Source of the DNA: Caldithrix sp.
GTDB taxonomy: Bacteria > Zhuqueibacterota > Zhuqueibacteria > Thermofontimicrobiales > Sulfurfontimicrobiaceae
Assembly: GCA_020722815.1 (NCBI GenBank)
Contig: DYKB01000012.1
Span: 1 to 64,000, forward strand
DNA length: 64,000 nucleotides
Reading direction: 5' to 3'
Position numbers and translations under genes: made by a program. Shown piece after piece: positions 35,408 to 44,909 of this stretch. Under the pieces are notes generated by a model. It saw only the letters and a program-made list of their open reading frames with translations. It did not search any database and was not told where the DNA came from. The first letter of the stretch is position 1. Each line of letters begins with the position of its first letter.

Positions 35408-35480
35408 AAAATCCATACGTCATCTATTTTATTTCGTTTTGAAAGTAAAAATCACCTAATTATCCAAGGGAGGCGCTTTG

Positions 35481-36737
35481 ATGACTTCAAGAAATCGTGT
35501 TAAAAAGGCTTTAAACCACCAACAGCCCGACCAAATTCCGATAGATTTTGGTTCCACCGGTGTGACAGGGATGCATGTCTATGCGGTGGCGGCATTACGT
35601 GATTATTATGGACTGGAAAAGCGGCCTGTTAAGGTCCACGAGCCGTACCAAATGTTGGGACTTCTCGAGCCGGATTTGCAGGAGACCATTGGGGTCGATG
35701 TCGAAGGAATTTTTGGCAACTCAACGCTTTTTGGCTTTTCAAATGAAAATTGGAAGCCCTGGCGGATGCCGAATGGTCTGGAAGTGCTCGTTTCCGAACA
35801 TTTTAATACGACTTTGGATAAAAATGGTGACATTTTAATTTATCCGAAAGGGGATTTGACCGTACCACCCAGTGGAAGAATGCCAAAAAATGGTTATTTT
35901 TTTGATACGATCATTCGTCAGGAACCGATTGATGATGCGAATCTGAATCCAGCCGATAATCTTGAAGAATTTGAACCGATTTCGGATGAAGATTTAGCCT
36001 GTTTTTCACAAGCGGCGCGACAAGCGGCAGCTACGGGACGCCTGGTCATGGGGAGTTTTGGTGGAACTGGTTTGGGTGATATTGCCCTGGTGCCGGCTCC
36101 TTTTTTAAAGCACCCAAAGGGGATACGGGATATTGAAGAATGGTATATCTCAACGGTGGTCCGGCAGGATTATATCCATCAAATTTTTGAAAAACAAACT
36201 GAAATTGCACTTCAAAATTTTGAGAAAATTAAACCACTTGTTGCCGGTCTGGTAGATGTTGTCTTTATTTGCGGCACTGATTTCGGAACCCAAACGAGTA
36301 CTTTCTGTTCTGAAACCACTTTTCGCAACCTGTATTTGCCATATTATAAAAAAATAAACGATTGGGTTCATCAAAATACCGATTGGAAGACTTTTAAGCA
36401 CTCCTGTGGTTCGGTTCGCACATTGTTGCCAGCGATGATTGAAAGTGGTTTTGATATCATTAATCCGGTGCAATGTTCGGCGGCGAATATGGATCCGGTT
36501 GAATTAAAACAAGAATTTGGCAAGCAGCTTGTCTTTTGGGGCGGCGGCATCGATACGCAAAAGACATTGCCGTTTGGCAAACCGGAAGAAGTGCGTCGTG
36601 AAGTATTGAGTCGGTGTGAAATATTCGGTCGTGATGGTGGATTTGTTTTTAATACTGTCCACAACGTCCAGGCGAACACCCCGCTTGAAAATATCGTCGC
36701 GATGATTGAGGCTTTGCGGGAGTTTAATGGGAAGTGA
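35481..36737 (+). CDS. Uroporphyrinogen-decarboxylase-family protein
   Basis: A 418-residue UroD-fold protein starting at ATG 35481, with GGGAGG about 9 bases upstream (an in-frame TTG just before is not needed). The motif FKHSCGSVRTLLPAMIE near residue 310 has the His-x-Cys of corrinoid-type methyltransferases. The usual second Cys near the C-terminus is absent: the region reads FNTVHNVQANTP, as in a common subgroup lacking the full zinc site. It is 75 residues longer than the other UroD-like protein at 14704. Such proteins are common in glycan-degrading bacteria and may demethylate O-methyl sugars or aromatic compounds, but that is inference. Confidence 0.85.
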   Translation: MTSRNRVKKALNHQQPDQIPIDFGSTGVTGMHVYAVAALRDYYGLEKRPVKVHEPYQMLGLLEPDLQETIGVDVEGIFGNSTLFGFSNENWKPWRMPNGLEVLVSEHFNTTLDKNGDILIYPKGDLTVPPSGRMPKNGYFFDTIIRQEPIDDANLNPADNLEEFEPISDEDLACFSQAARQAAATGRLVMGSFGGTGLGDIALVPAPFLKHPKGIRDIEEWYISTVVRQDYIHQIFEKQTEIALQNFEKIKPLVAGLVDVVFICGTDFGTQTSTFCSETTFRNLYLPYYKKINDWVHQNTDWKTFKHSCGSVRTLLPAMIESGFDIINPVQCSAANMDPVELKQEFGKQLVFWGGGIDTQKTLPFGKPEEVRREVLSRCEIFGRDGGFVFNTVHNVQANTPLENIVAMIEALREFNGK

Positions 36738-36747
36738 TACATCGGAT

Positions 36748-36962
36748 ATGGTCGTCAGGTTAAGTAACCGTTCACAGGATGAATCAAATCTGTCATTCCC
36801 GCATGTTTTAGGCGGAAATCTATACTTTTTCAGACCAATGGATGCCCGATTAAAGCATTCGGGCATGGCAGAAGCTATTATCTCATTATTCCTGTGAACG
36901 GATGCGCCAATATAATAGTAACTTATTAAAATTTATATCGTTATCACCTTAACCTGACGGCT
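36748..36962. repeat. S1 element, copy D, enclosing a different inner element (D2)
   Basis: Outer ATGGTCGTCAGGTTAAG (36748-36764) with CTTAACCTGACGGC (36949-36962). Inside is D2, ACCGTTCACAGGA (from 36767) with TCCTGTGAACGG (36890-36901), and inside that a hairpin GATGCCCGATTAAAGCATTC (36841-36860) continuing to GGGCAT. The inner content is unrelated to that of copies A-C. Confidence 0.8.
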
Positions 36963-37070
36963 TTGACGTGTATCGCAGCGTGAGTCGTTGATCGCGCCCA
37001 TGAAATTATTGGGCGATAGATTTCTATACCGTTATCGCAATACTCCATGCATGGTGCCTGTAGAAAATAC

Positions 37071-37099
37071 TTGACTTTCAGGCAATAAATTTGCATATT
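37071..37099 (+). promoter_or_regulatory. Predicted promoter (TTGACT, 17 bp, CATATT)
   Basis: TTGACT at 37071-37076, 17 bases, CATATT at 37094-37099; a TATATT follows at 37101 with a less usual spacing. It precedes the interrupted aldo/keto reductase by about 90 bases. Confidence 0.5.
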
Positions 37100-37186
37100 A
37101 TATATTATTATTTTAAGGGTTAGGGATATACAATCGATAAAAAAAGCTGATTAAAACAGAATACGAACTCACCAGGGAGCAAAAAG

Positions 37187-38077
37187 ATGAGTCACCTAAC
37201 ACGCCGTAATTTCTTACAAAAATCCTTCTCAGGAGCACTTGTTGCCGGAACAGTTTTTCTAACCAAAGGGAATAGCTTCTATGCTAAAAGTGAAGGAGTT
37301 GACCAGGTAGACTAGGGAAAAACAGGTATCAAGGTTTCGCGATTGGCGATGGGAACCGGAACAAAAGGGGGGCGTCATCATTCGAATCAGACTAAATTGG
37401 GTATGAAAGCTTTTACGGAGTTAACGCACCATGCCCTGGATTGTGGTATCAATTTTTTTGATGCCGCCGATATCTATGGATCGCATGTCTATTTTCGCGA
37501 GGCATTAAAAGTTGTTCCACGTGATAAGGTGGTAATTTTAACAAAAATGTGGACCCAGCCCAATAATTGGTTAAAAATTCAAACGGCTGATCAATATCTT
37601 GAACTTTTTATGAAGGAATTAGGGATAGATTATATTGATATTGTTCTATTGCATTGCATGGTAAAGCCAAATTGGCTGGAGGAGATGGCCGACTATTGCG
37701 TTGCGTTGGAAAAGGCTCGCGAAAAAGGATTAATTCGCGCACATGGCGTTTCCTGTCATACTTTAAGTGCCTTACACGCCGCGGTAAAAAGTGATTGGGT
37801 TCAGGTGCTTCTGGCCCGTATCAATCCGACTGGCGTATTGATGGATGATAAACCGGAAGTGGTGATGCCCCTCCTGAAAGCAACAAAAGATCGTGGAGCG
37901 GGTATTGTCGGCATGAAAATTTATGGTGAAGGTCGTTTTCAGACTGAAGCGGAACGCCAACACTCCCTCGAATACGTTTGGGGCAGTGGAAATGTTCATG
38001 CGATGACGATTGGCTTTGAAAAAATTGACCATATTGATGATACAATTAAACGTACGAATAAAATATTAAATGGATAG
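37187..38077 (+). pseudogene. Tat-exported aldo/keto reductase broken by one TAG
   Basis: A 296-codon gene starting at ATG 37187 (GGGAGC about 10 bases upstream) with a Tat signal, LTRRNFLQKSFSGALVAG. One in-frame TAG at 37313-37315 (codon 43) falls where relatives have Leu in LGKTGIKVSRL, so TTG-to-TAG is the likely change. After it the aldo/keto reductase barrel is intact: FFDAADIYGSH (catalytic Asp/Tyr), LTKMWTQPNNW, DYIDIVLLHCM and GVSCHTLSAL. An internal ATG at 37343 could start a protein without signal or first strand, but no ribosome site precedes it. The conserved remainder suggests recent loss. Confidence 0.85.
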
Positions 38078-38229
38078 GAGAAAAAAATACCTTTGAAATT
38101 TTCATAATCTTTCATTGCACTAAAAATTTGAAAGATAACTTCTTTTCAATATGAATAAGGATCGATATGTCATCATGGTGATGGTTTGAAGCGCAAATGC
38201 AAAGATGACCCTGGTTAAGGAGAATGACG

Positions 38230-39264
38230 ATGAAAACAACAGCTTTTCTTTCAGCATTTCTACTTATTTTTTTGAGTTTTGAAAAATCAACTGCCAAACC
38301 ACTGGAAATATATTTTTTGGATATGGTTGGGGGGGCATCCACGTTGATTGTGACGCCGATGGGCGAATCGGTACTCATTGACACCGGCTCCCGTGATCCC
38401 ATGCACCGAGATGCCGATCGTATTTTACATGCCTGTAACCTTGCCGGATTAAAACAAATCGATTATTTGATTACAACTCATTTTCATTCTGATCATTTTG
38501 GTGGTCTGCTGGAAGTTACAAAACGCATTCCAATCAAACATTTTTATGATAAGGGCGCCTTACCATCAAAATTTGAACAGATGACCGAATGGTATCGGCA
38601 GCTTTATCCGCTTTATAAAGAAGCCACAAAAGACCGGACACTTCCGCTGCTGCCTGGAAGTGATGTTCCCCTCAAAAAAGATCCTGAAGGTAAAATTCCG
38701 GCGGTAATTTTACATTGTCTTGCTGCCGAAAAGCAGATTGAAGGCTTTGATGGCACTATTGACGTTGAAGGCGTTGAAATGCGCGATGCTGATGAAACTG
38801 AAAATGCGAAAAGTATTGTTCTGCTTTTAACATTCGGCCGGTTCAAATTTTTAGCGGCGGCGGATATCACCTGGAATGTGGAGCATCATCTGGTTCATCC
38901 GAAGAATCGAATTGGAAAAGTTGATTTATATCAAATCAATCATCATGGTCTTGATCAAAGTAACAATCCTTTATTTCTCAAGGCGATTGATCCCACCGTT
39001 GGGGTGGCACTGAATGGACCCCGAAAGGGAATCCAGCCCAATACCTTTAAAGCACTGAACGGTTTATCCAGTGTCAAAGCAATTTATCAAATTCATTATA
39101 ATGTGCTGTATGGCGATTCTGGAAATGTACCATCTGAATTTATTGCCAATAAAAATAATCCCGACAAAGGGGAATTCATAAAAGTGATGGTAGAACCCAA
39201 TGCAAAAAATTTTACCGTTGCCATCGGTGCTGACGGATTGAAGAAAAGCTATTCCATTCAATAG
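38230..39264 (+). CDS. Exported metallo-beta-lactamase-fold hydrolase
   Basis: A 344-residue exported protein with a signal peptide (1-20). I choose the ATG at 38230 because AAGGAG lies 7 bases before it; the ATG at 38224 is too close. The metal site signature THFHSDHFGG is present (residues about 84-93), with a later Asp in AAADITWN and His in INHHGLDQS, as in ComEC-like competence or related hydrolases. The segment DMVGGASTLIVTPMGESVLIDTG is typical of the ComEC/Rec2-like subgroup. It is probably periplasmic. The substrate is unknown. It stands alone between the broken reductase and the lyxose-isomerase-like gene. Confidence 0.85.
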   Translation: MKTTAFLSAFLLIFLSFEKSTAKPLEIYFLDMVGGASTLIVTPMGESVLIDTGSRDPMHRDADRILHACNLAGLKQIDYLITTHFHSDHFGGLLEVTKRIPIKHFYDKGALPSKFEQMTEWYRQLYPLYKEATKDRTLPLLPGSDVPLKKDPEGKIPAVILHCLAAEKQIEGFDGTIDVEGVEMRDADETENAKSIVLLLTFGRFKFLAAADITWNVEHHLVHPKNRIGKVDLYQINHHGLDQSNNPLFLKAIDPTVGVALNGPRKGIQPNTFKALNGLSSVKAIYQIHYNVLYGDSGNVPSEFIANKNNPDKGEFIKVMVEPNAKNFTVAIGADGLKKSYSIQ

Positions 39265-39496
39265 TATTATCTCACCACCACCTCACGCCACCTGAAATTT
39301 TTATCCATTCAATAACCGTGGGTTAAAATTCCGCACTTCGAGATTTTCTTATTGAAAATGGTGATTAAATTGAATATTCTGAATTACACAAGAAAAACCC
39401 GGAAAGCCATTACCCTTTTTTGAGTGGATACAAAAATTTTTACCAGTCATTTTCGGTTCCAATTAAAAAATTAAGCCTTTTTTTTAATCCTTTTCC
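39265..39496. other. Intergenic region with nothing recognised
   Basis: AT-rich. A single R10 half-site, TTGAGTGGATACAAAAATTT, is at 39421-39440. Confidence 0.35.
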
Positions 39497-39525
39497 TTGA
39501 CATTGGAATTTAATTTGATTAATTT
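39497..39525 (+). promoter_or_regulatory. Possible promoter (TTGACA, 17 bp, TAATTT)
   Basis: TTGACA at 39497-39502 is perfect; TAATTT at 17-bp spacing is a poor -10. A good TATAAT (39533-39538) is too far away (30 bp). It precedes the cupin at 39587. Confidence 0.4.
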
Positions 39526-39586
39526 AATTTAATATAATTTGAATTGCTCGAAGCTGGAGAATTTAGTCTCAGGAATATGCTACAAA

Positions 39587-40117
39587 ATGACCAAACAAGA
39601 TGAATTCACCAAAGCGCGAAAAAAAACGGCCCGAATGATTCGCCGGGCTGGCATTCGTATTTCAGAAAAAGAAGCCAATATCATCCAGGTCATTGATTTT
39701 GGACTTGGTAAACTCCATCAGGAAGGCCTTCAGGTACTGACTCTTTTTTTATCAGATAGAATTGAAGTCCGGGTACTTGTGCTTTTACCCAATCAAATTT
39801 ATCCGGAGCATTGGCACCCGATGGCAGATTCAATTTCTGGCAAGGAAGAGACCATTCGGGTAATCGATGGGAATGTCAAATTGTATCTTCCAGGTGAATC
39901 AAAGGGGAAGGCGCCATTCATTCCTGCGGGCAAAGAACGGTGGTATACCAGTTTAGCCGGGAACATCCTGAATCCAGGCGATCAAATGACGATTGCCCCC
40001 GGGGTAAAGTACTGGATGCAAGCTGAACCATCTGGTAGTGTGATGTACAGTTTTTCCGCAGCCGCACCAGGTATTCTGGACCAATTCAGTGATCCCAATA
40101 TTGAAGCGGGTTGCTGA
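39587..40117 (+). CDS. D-lyxose isomerase-like cupin
   Basis: A 176-residue single-domain cupin like D-lyxose ketol-isomerases. It has the metal motif PEHWHP, then a GKEETIRVIDGNVKLYLPG segment and NPGDQMTIAPGVKYWMQA with the fourth ligand region. Known members interconvert D-lyxose and D-xylulose, or D-mannose and D-fructose, which would fit the mannosidase cluster nearby. The start at 39587 is chosen over an earlier non-ATG frame, though its ribosome site (AGGA at 39571) is distant. Substrate is inference. The C-terminus has a run DQFSDPNIEAGC. Confidence 0.82.
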   Translation: MTKQDEFTKARKKTARMIRRAGIRISEKEANIIQVIDFGLGKLHQEGLQVLTLFLSDRIEVRVLVLLPNQIYPEHWHPMADSISGKEETIRVIDGNVKLYLPGESKGKAPFIPAGKERWYTSLAGNILNPGDQMTIAPGVKYWMQAEPSGSVMYSFSAAAPGILDQFSDPNIEAGC

Positions 40118-40142
40118 GATTTCGGGTTTAATCATATCATTA

Positions 40143-40335
40143 AAGTCTCTCTGAAAAGGCCAAATACTATCATTGTGGGGTTTTTCCTTCGACTGCACTC
40201 AGCACAGGTTTTGCCGAAGCAAACCACGGATTAATCGTTGGAGATTGCTTCATTACAAAACTTGTCCTGAGCTTTTGTTGAAGGAAACGTTCCTCCCAAT
40301 GCCAAACTAGATGCCTCTGCGGACCGACGCTAATT
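40143..40335. repeat. R1 repeat, copy f (strongly diverged)
   Basis: It starts near AAGTCTCTCTGAAAAGGCC and ends near GCGGACCGACGCTAATT. Contains ACTATCATTG, GCCGAAGCAA, GGAGATTGCTTCATTAC and GAAACGTTCCTCCCAATGCC, recognisable but degraded R1 blocks. Confidence 0.55.
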
Positions 40336-40458
40336 TCCGGCGATCTTTTTAGGGAACTTTTTAATTAAATAGAGTTAAATATTCCAATTATTTTCATAAA
40401 AAAATGCTTTAAAAGACATTACGAATAATTTTTTGCGCTGTAATAGATGTTCGAAAGT

Positions 40459-40536
40459 TACTCAGGTTCAAGTTTTAATAGTTTCCGATTCCAGGATAAA
40501 AAATATAGAGGAACCCTGTACCAGCCAACCTGAGTA
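40459..40536. repeat. Dispersed repeat R6, copy e
   Basis: TACTCAGGTTCAAG at the left and CCAACCTGAGTA at the right, the same ends as copy b. About 80 bp, inside the gene-free stretch 40118-40694, which is otherwise empty. Confidence 0.75.
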
Positions 40537-40694
40537 TGATGGTATTTTAATATAGCCATTAGAGGTTAGTTTATTCACCGCTTTTATGAATATAAACCTC
40601 TTTAGGTCGAATTCAACTCCAGGAAAGTACATAAACATAAATTGCTGTCAAGATTTCTCAATTTTAATACTGTTATCACAGGGAGTAATTATCC

Positions 40695-41285
40695 ATGAGA
40701 ACCATCTATTTTATCACCCATCCGGATGTCATTATTGATCCCACCATCCCGATTACCCAATGGCCACTTTCTCCGCGCGGAAAAGAACGGATGAAGCAAC
40801 TCCTGTCGAAAGCCTGGGTCGCAACAATCGGTGCTTTATATTGTAGTCGTGAACAAAAAGCAATTGATGGTGCGGATATTTTAGCGAAACATTTAGGCCT
40901 TCAATATTCCATACGGCCAGATCTGGGTGAAAATGACCGATCGACAACGGGAGTATTATCATTTTCGGAATTCAATCGTGCGGTTGATCTGTTTTTTGCC
41001 CATCCGCAGGATAGTTTTCGCGGCTGGGAAACGGCTAAAAATGCTCAGGACAGGATAATAAATGCGATTCAATGGATTCTGGATAACGAACCTACTGAAA
41101 AAAATATCGCAATTATCGCCCATGGTGGCGTGGGGACACTATTAATGTGCCATTTAAAAAATGTACCCATTGACCGAAAAGAGGATCAGCCGGGTACCAG
41201 CGGTGGAAATTATTTTGCCTTCACGGATTCATTCAAGGAAATACTCCATGGCTGGATGCCGATTGATCAATCGGTCGGATTTTAA
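40695..41285 (+). CDS. Histidine phosphatase superfamily protein with altered RHG motif
   Basis: A 196-residue member of the phosphoglycerate-mutase/acid-phosphatase branch. The core N-terminal motif is usually R-H-G; here it is THP (YFITHPDVI), keeping the nucleophilic His but replacing Arg and Gly. The second half keeps YCSREQKAIDGADILA and a catalytic IAHGGVGTLL. A missing Arg may weaken phosphate binding, or the protein may have another role. The start follows GGGAGTAATTATCC. It stands alone. The fold call is good; activity is uncertain. Confidence 0.8.
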   Translation: MRTIYFITHPDVIIDPTIPITQWPLSPRGKERMKQLLSKAWVATIGALYCSREQKAIDGADILAKHLGLQYSIRPDLGENDRSTTGVLSFSEFNRAVDLFFAHPQDSFRGWETAKNAQDRIINAIQWILDNEPTEKNIAIIAHGGVGTLLMCHLKNVPIDRKEDQPGTSGGNYFAFTDSFKEILHGWMPIDQSVGF

Positions 41286-41322
41286 AGCATCGTTCAAAGT
41301 TAAACAGGAAACTGAATACGAT

Positions 41323-42558
41323 TCAGGTAAATAATTGGCGTAAATTAACACATTGCTCATAAATTTCCAGATATTTTCTGGCGCAATTTGAAATATTCAG
41401 ATAATCTATAACTAATTTTGCTCCGCTATCCTTTAAAGCCCCATAATCAGCAAGCAGATATCTAATTTTTTGCTTCAGATGGATATCATTTTCATCCTCA
41501 ATTACGACACCGCACTGATAAATTTTTGCCAGTCTGGCCGCTTCTCCTGCTGATGCCGTAATCAGTACCGGCAAACCTGCTGCAAGATATTCACCAAATT
41601 TAACGGTTAGACTGACTTTGTTGATCAGATGTATTTGCCTGAATACCAGCCCAATATCTGACGCAATAAGAAAATCAGGCACTTTATCTGGCGGAAGATG
41701 AAGAATTAAGTAGTTTTTCTTTCCAATTTGTTCAAATATGCTATTAATTTGCTTATTTTGGGTCTGTGTAATAATCAGTAAAAAGGCCGCCGGAATTTCT
41801 TTCCGGATATTTGCAAAAAGTTGAACGAGAGCTTGAATTGGTTCCCATAAACCAATACTGCCTGAAAATACAAAAATAATCCTGGATGTTAATTGGTATT
41901 TTTCCCGAATCTCCTGCCGGATTTTGATATTCCGGCTGAAGTTCGCTGGATTAACGCAGCATGGTACCGTTGAATATTTATTGATGCAGTTGTCTGAAAT
42001 GAAATTTTTAAATTCAGGCGAAACCCCGATAACATGATCGGCCTGATTGAAAAGCCACTTTTCAATTTTGTCCCATTTTCGGGTATCGGCTGACGAAAAA
42101 CGTTTGAGCAATTCTCCTTCTGCAATATAAAGCCCTTTCATATCAAAAATCAAATTATATGAAAATAGTCGCTTGAGCAAAGCGGCAATGAAGGCCGCCG
42201 GGTAACTTCGCGCGTGAATAATGACTGGTTTGTGACGCCAGATTTGAAAAGCCAGAATGGGGAGTGCCTGACATATAAAGAATAAAAGTTGCCATTGTTT
42301 CAAATAAAAAAATCTGGTCAGAAAAATAATGGGTTGAATTTTAAATTCGATATTGATTCTTTTGAATTCATAAATTAGTTTTTTACGCCTCGAAAAGAAT
42401 TTAAAATAGTTATGAATGGGTACCAGGGAAAATAAGGTGATCGTATTCGCCGGTGCAAGTTCGCTAATTTTCATTAATAAATCAATTACCTGGCTCTTAA
42501 GAACACCGGAATGAAGAATATTTTCGATTGCCGTCAGATAAAGTATCTTTTGTTTCAT
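41323..42558 (-). CDS. Glycosyltransferase, GT4-like
   Basis: About 411 residues with a GT-B fold. The start at 42558 (KQKILYLT) is preferred to 42636, which adds 26 residues without a ribosome site. C-terminal donor-site features are visible: IFVFSGSIGLWEPIQALVQL, LPPDKVPDFLIASDIGLV and KFGEYLAAGLPVLIT, with the usual Glu of GT4 enzymes in FGEYLA. It should add a sugar in glycan assembly on the cytoplasmic side. It is the last gene of a minus-strand run with a flippase and another glycosyltransferase, pointing to surface polysaccharide synthesis. Confidence 0.85.
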   Translation of the reverse strand: MKQKILYLTAIENILHSGVLKSQVIDLLMKISELAPANTITLFSLVPIHNYFKFFSRRKKLIYEFKRINIEFKIQPIIFLTRFFYLKQWQLLFFICQALPILAFQIWRHKPVIIHARSYPAAFIAALLKRLFSYNLIFDMKGLYIAEGELLKRFSSADTRKWDKIEKWLFNQADHVIGVSPEFKNFISDNCINKYSTVPCCVNPANFSRNIKIRQEIREKYQLTSRIIFVFSGSIGLWEPIQALVQLFANIRKEIPAAFLLIITQTQNKQINSIFEQIGKKNYLILHLPPDKVPDFLIASDIGLVFRQIHLINKVSLTVKFGEYLAAGLPVLITASAGEAARLAKIYQCGVVIEDENDIHLKQKIRYLLADYGALKDSGAKLVIDYLNISNCARKYLEIYEQCVNLRQLFT

Positions 42559-42697
42559 TGAGAAATTTCCAAATCCAAACCGTGAAAAATGAACAGGGCC
42601 GTTGATTTTACTGTTCGCAAAGATAAAACTGGTCAAGATGGGACTAATGGTGCAGCAAATATGAAATAGCGGAAACTTAAAATTAATAAGTAAAATT

Positions 42698-43996
42698 TCA
42701 TTTTCCGGTTGATTTTATTTTTAAAAGTTTGTGGTAGAATTTTTTATAAATTTGCCAGTCACTTTTCTGGATGATGAGAAATTGCGGTACCGAAAATCCC
42801 GAAATTCTTTGATAAAAATAGACAAGTAAAATGGCCGAAATTGTATAAGAAATCGATGCCGAAAGGGCGGCCCCAACAATATGTAAGCGTGGAATTAACA
42901 GCCAGTTGAGACTCACATTCGCGATGATGGTAATTATCGCGGTAACTGCTGCATAAATCGGTTTTCCGCGCCCCATTAAATCGGCGCTCAGTATTTTGGG
43001 AATGCCGAGAATTACGATCCCGGGCAGTAGAATCCTCAAGGGTAGAACCGATGCGAGAAATTCCGGAATGAAAATAAGCGCAATGAGCCATTCCGAAATG
43101 ACGAACACAAAGAGGGCGACTAACAAGGTTAAAAACAGACTGTTTCGGCAAACAACTGGCGTTAATTGCTGTTCATTATTGGCCGTTACATGCGGCAAAA
43201 GTACTGTCGCGATGGCATGGGGGATTAACCAGATTTTTTCGACCAATAAAACCGCTATTGTATAAAATCCCAACTCTTTCCGGTCCAAAAAAAACACAAT
43301 TAAAAACATATCCAGGCGTGAATTTAAAAATGTCAGGACATTGGCTATAAAGCTCTGGATTCCAAAATGTAATAAATCCTTGATAACAGGCCGTTTAAAG
43401 GATAAAACCAGTTTTTCTTTTTTAAAATAAATAAAATAGAGGCTGATTATTGTAATGGCGGTCATAATTTCAGCAGCCAGGAATGCCTGTGCGGTCCCTG
43501 GAATTCCGGTTTTTAGAATGAGGATTAGCAAAACAAGGTTAATAAGCAAATAAAATTTTGGCAGAATTGCGCTTAGATTATAAAATTTTATCGCATTCAA
43601 TCCTAAAAATATATTGCTCATATAGAGGGTGAGAAGTCCAAAAGGAACCGTCCAGATGACCTTATATAGCACCGGATCCTGTTTCACGCCAAAAAATGGA
43701 GATAGGATAAAAAATCCGGGAATAAGCAGCAGTCCCAGACCAACGGCCATTAGAATTGATTGGCCTGCTAACAGGTCTTGTGCATACTTTTTCGAGCCGA
43801 TATAGTAAACATTGGCCGTATTGATACCAAGATTTCCCAGCATGACGAGCATAGTTGGCACTAACATGTAAAAAGCGAAATTGCCCTGTCCTTCAGGACC
43901 TAATAAATTTGCAACCAGCGCATTATTTAAAAGTCCGAAGAGTACCATGGCTGTCTGGCTACCAAAAGTACCGAATGTTTTTTTAAGAAAGCTCAT
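42698..43996 (-). CDS. Polysaccharide/oligosaccharide flippase (Wzx/MATE-like)
   Basis: A 432-residue membrane protein with about 12 spans of the polysaccharide-synthesis (MOP) superfamily. The N-terminus has GSQTAMVLFGLLNNALVANL followed by a LGPEGQGNFA motif typical of Wzx. It would flip lipid-linked glycan units to the periplasm. It overlaps the upstream glycosyltransferase by four bases (ATGA), so the two are coupled. No Wzy polymerase is seen in the window. Confidence 0.9.
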   Translation of the reverse strand: MSFLKKTFGTFGSQTAMVLFGLLNNALVANLLGPEGQGNFAFYMLVPTMLVMLGNLGINTANVYYIGSKKYAQDLLAGQSILMAVGLGLLLIPGFFILSPFFGVKQDPVLYKVIWTVPFGLLTLYMSNIFLGLNAIKFYNLSAILPKFYLLINLVLLILILKTGIPGTAQAFLAAEIMTAITIISLYFIYFKKEKLVLSFKRPVIKDLLHFGIQSFIANVLTFLNSRLDMFLIVFFLDRKELGFYTIAVLLVEKIWLIPHAIATVLLPHVTANNEQQLTPVVCRNSLFLTLLVALFVFVISEWLIALIFIPEFLASVLPLRILLPGIVILGIPKILSADLMGRGKPIYAAVTAIITIIANVSLNWLLIPRLHIVGAALSASISYTISAILLVYFYQRISGFSVPQFLIIQKSDWQIYKKFYHKLLKIKSTGK

Positions 43997-44904
43997 TTTA
44001 TATAAAGTTCCCGATAAAACGTGAGTAATTGCTGTGCCAGAACCTGTGGCTGATATTTTTCTCGGACATATTTTGATCCTTCCTGATTTGGCTGAATATT
44101 ATTCTGAAGCGCCAGCACTTTATCTTTTATTGAGTGATAATCTGTCGCATAATGACAATATTCACGAGGGTATGCTGAAAAAATCACCTGTCGACCGCGT
44201 GCCAGTGCTTCGATGACCATCAGGGCGGAGCTATCATGGGGGGTGGCACGAATTAATAATGATGTTTGTTGATAAATTTTTTCGATCTGAAGTGGCCAAT
44301 CTTCCAGTGCAATCCAGCCATAATAGTGAATATTTTTTTGAGGTGGAAAATCGTGTGAGCCGCCTGTTAAAATAATGAAATTAATTTGATCTAACTCCTG
44401 TGCCAGGCGAAAAATGATTTCCGAGCCATAAAATGCGTGATTTTTAGCGGGCAAGTACGCCAGAATTGTAAATTGGTCCGGCAGGGGATAAATGCGGGCA
44501 TTTTCAATATTGAGCGTCGGCAATACCCACTCAATAGCCTGAATACCGAGTGGATGAAGTTCATTAATTAAATTATGGTAAGCCACCAGCTGTAAATCGA
44601 CAAATTTAGCCGTAAATCGCGCTCGTTCAGGACTTTTTAGAGCCAACAAAACATCACTGCCGGTCCAGTGACAGATTGTCTTTCGGCCCAATAATTTGCA
44701 GATAATATAGCGTTTGGTAGCCGCGTAGCCGAAAAGTTCATGATAGATATCAAACTTTAAAAGTGCTGAGTAAAATGACTTTCGATCCAATAAAGGAAAA
44801 ATTTCAAACTCACCATTTCTATCAGCGTTTTGAACGGTTTGAATGATGGTCTGAAGATGGGTTTCAACGCCCGTGCCACCCAGGGCGACCCGAATTTTAC
44901 GCAT
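43993..44904 (-). CDS. Glycosyltransferase (GT-B, group 1-like)
   Basis: A 303-residue protein starting GGTGVETHLQTI after MRKIRVAL, as in some glycosyltransferases. It has a WTGSDVLLAL segment early and a C-terminal region ESSALMVIEALARGRQVIFSA-like (HDSSALMVIEALARG), the donor-binding part with its Glu. It overlaps the flippase (ATGA) and begins 5 bases after the mannosidase stop, with GAGGAATAG inside the mannosidase end as its ribosome site. So these genes form one transcript. Confidence 0.83.
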   Translation of the reverse strand: MRKIRVALGGTGVETHLQTIIQTVQNADRNGEFEIFPLLDRKSFYSALLKFDIYHELFGYAATKRYIICKLLGRKTICHWTGSDVLLALKSPERARFTAKFVDLQLVAYHNLINELHPLGIQAIEWVLPTLNIENARIYPLPDQFTILAYLPAKNHAFYGSEIIFRLAQELDQINFIILTGGSHDFPPQKNIHYYGWIALEDWPLQIEKIYQQTSLLIRATPHDSSALMVIEALARGRQVIFSAYPREYCHYATDYHSIKDKVLALQNNIQPNQEGSKYVREKYQPQVLAQQLLTFYRELYIK

Positions 44905-44909
44905 TATAA

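Noticed and set aside
20941..37315. Recoding of TAG to an amino acid in this organism
   Set aside because: Ordinary genes end with TAG (for example the sulfatase at 455 and the UroD-like gene at 15735), and one of the three interruptions is TAA. Individual suppression or mutation fits better.
39497..39538. Perfect TTGACA with a TATAAT downstream
   Set aside because: The spacing between these two boxes is 30 bp, too long for one promoter. I list only the weaker 17-bp alternative.
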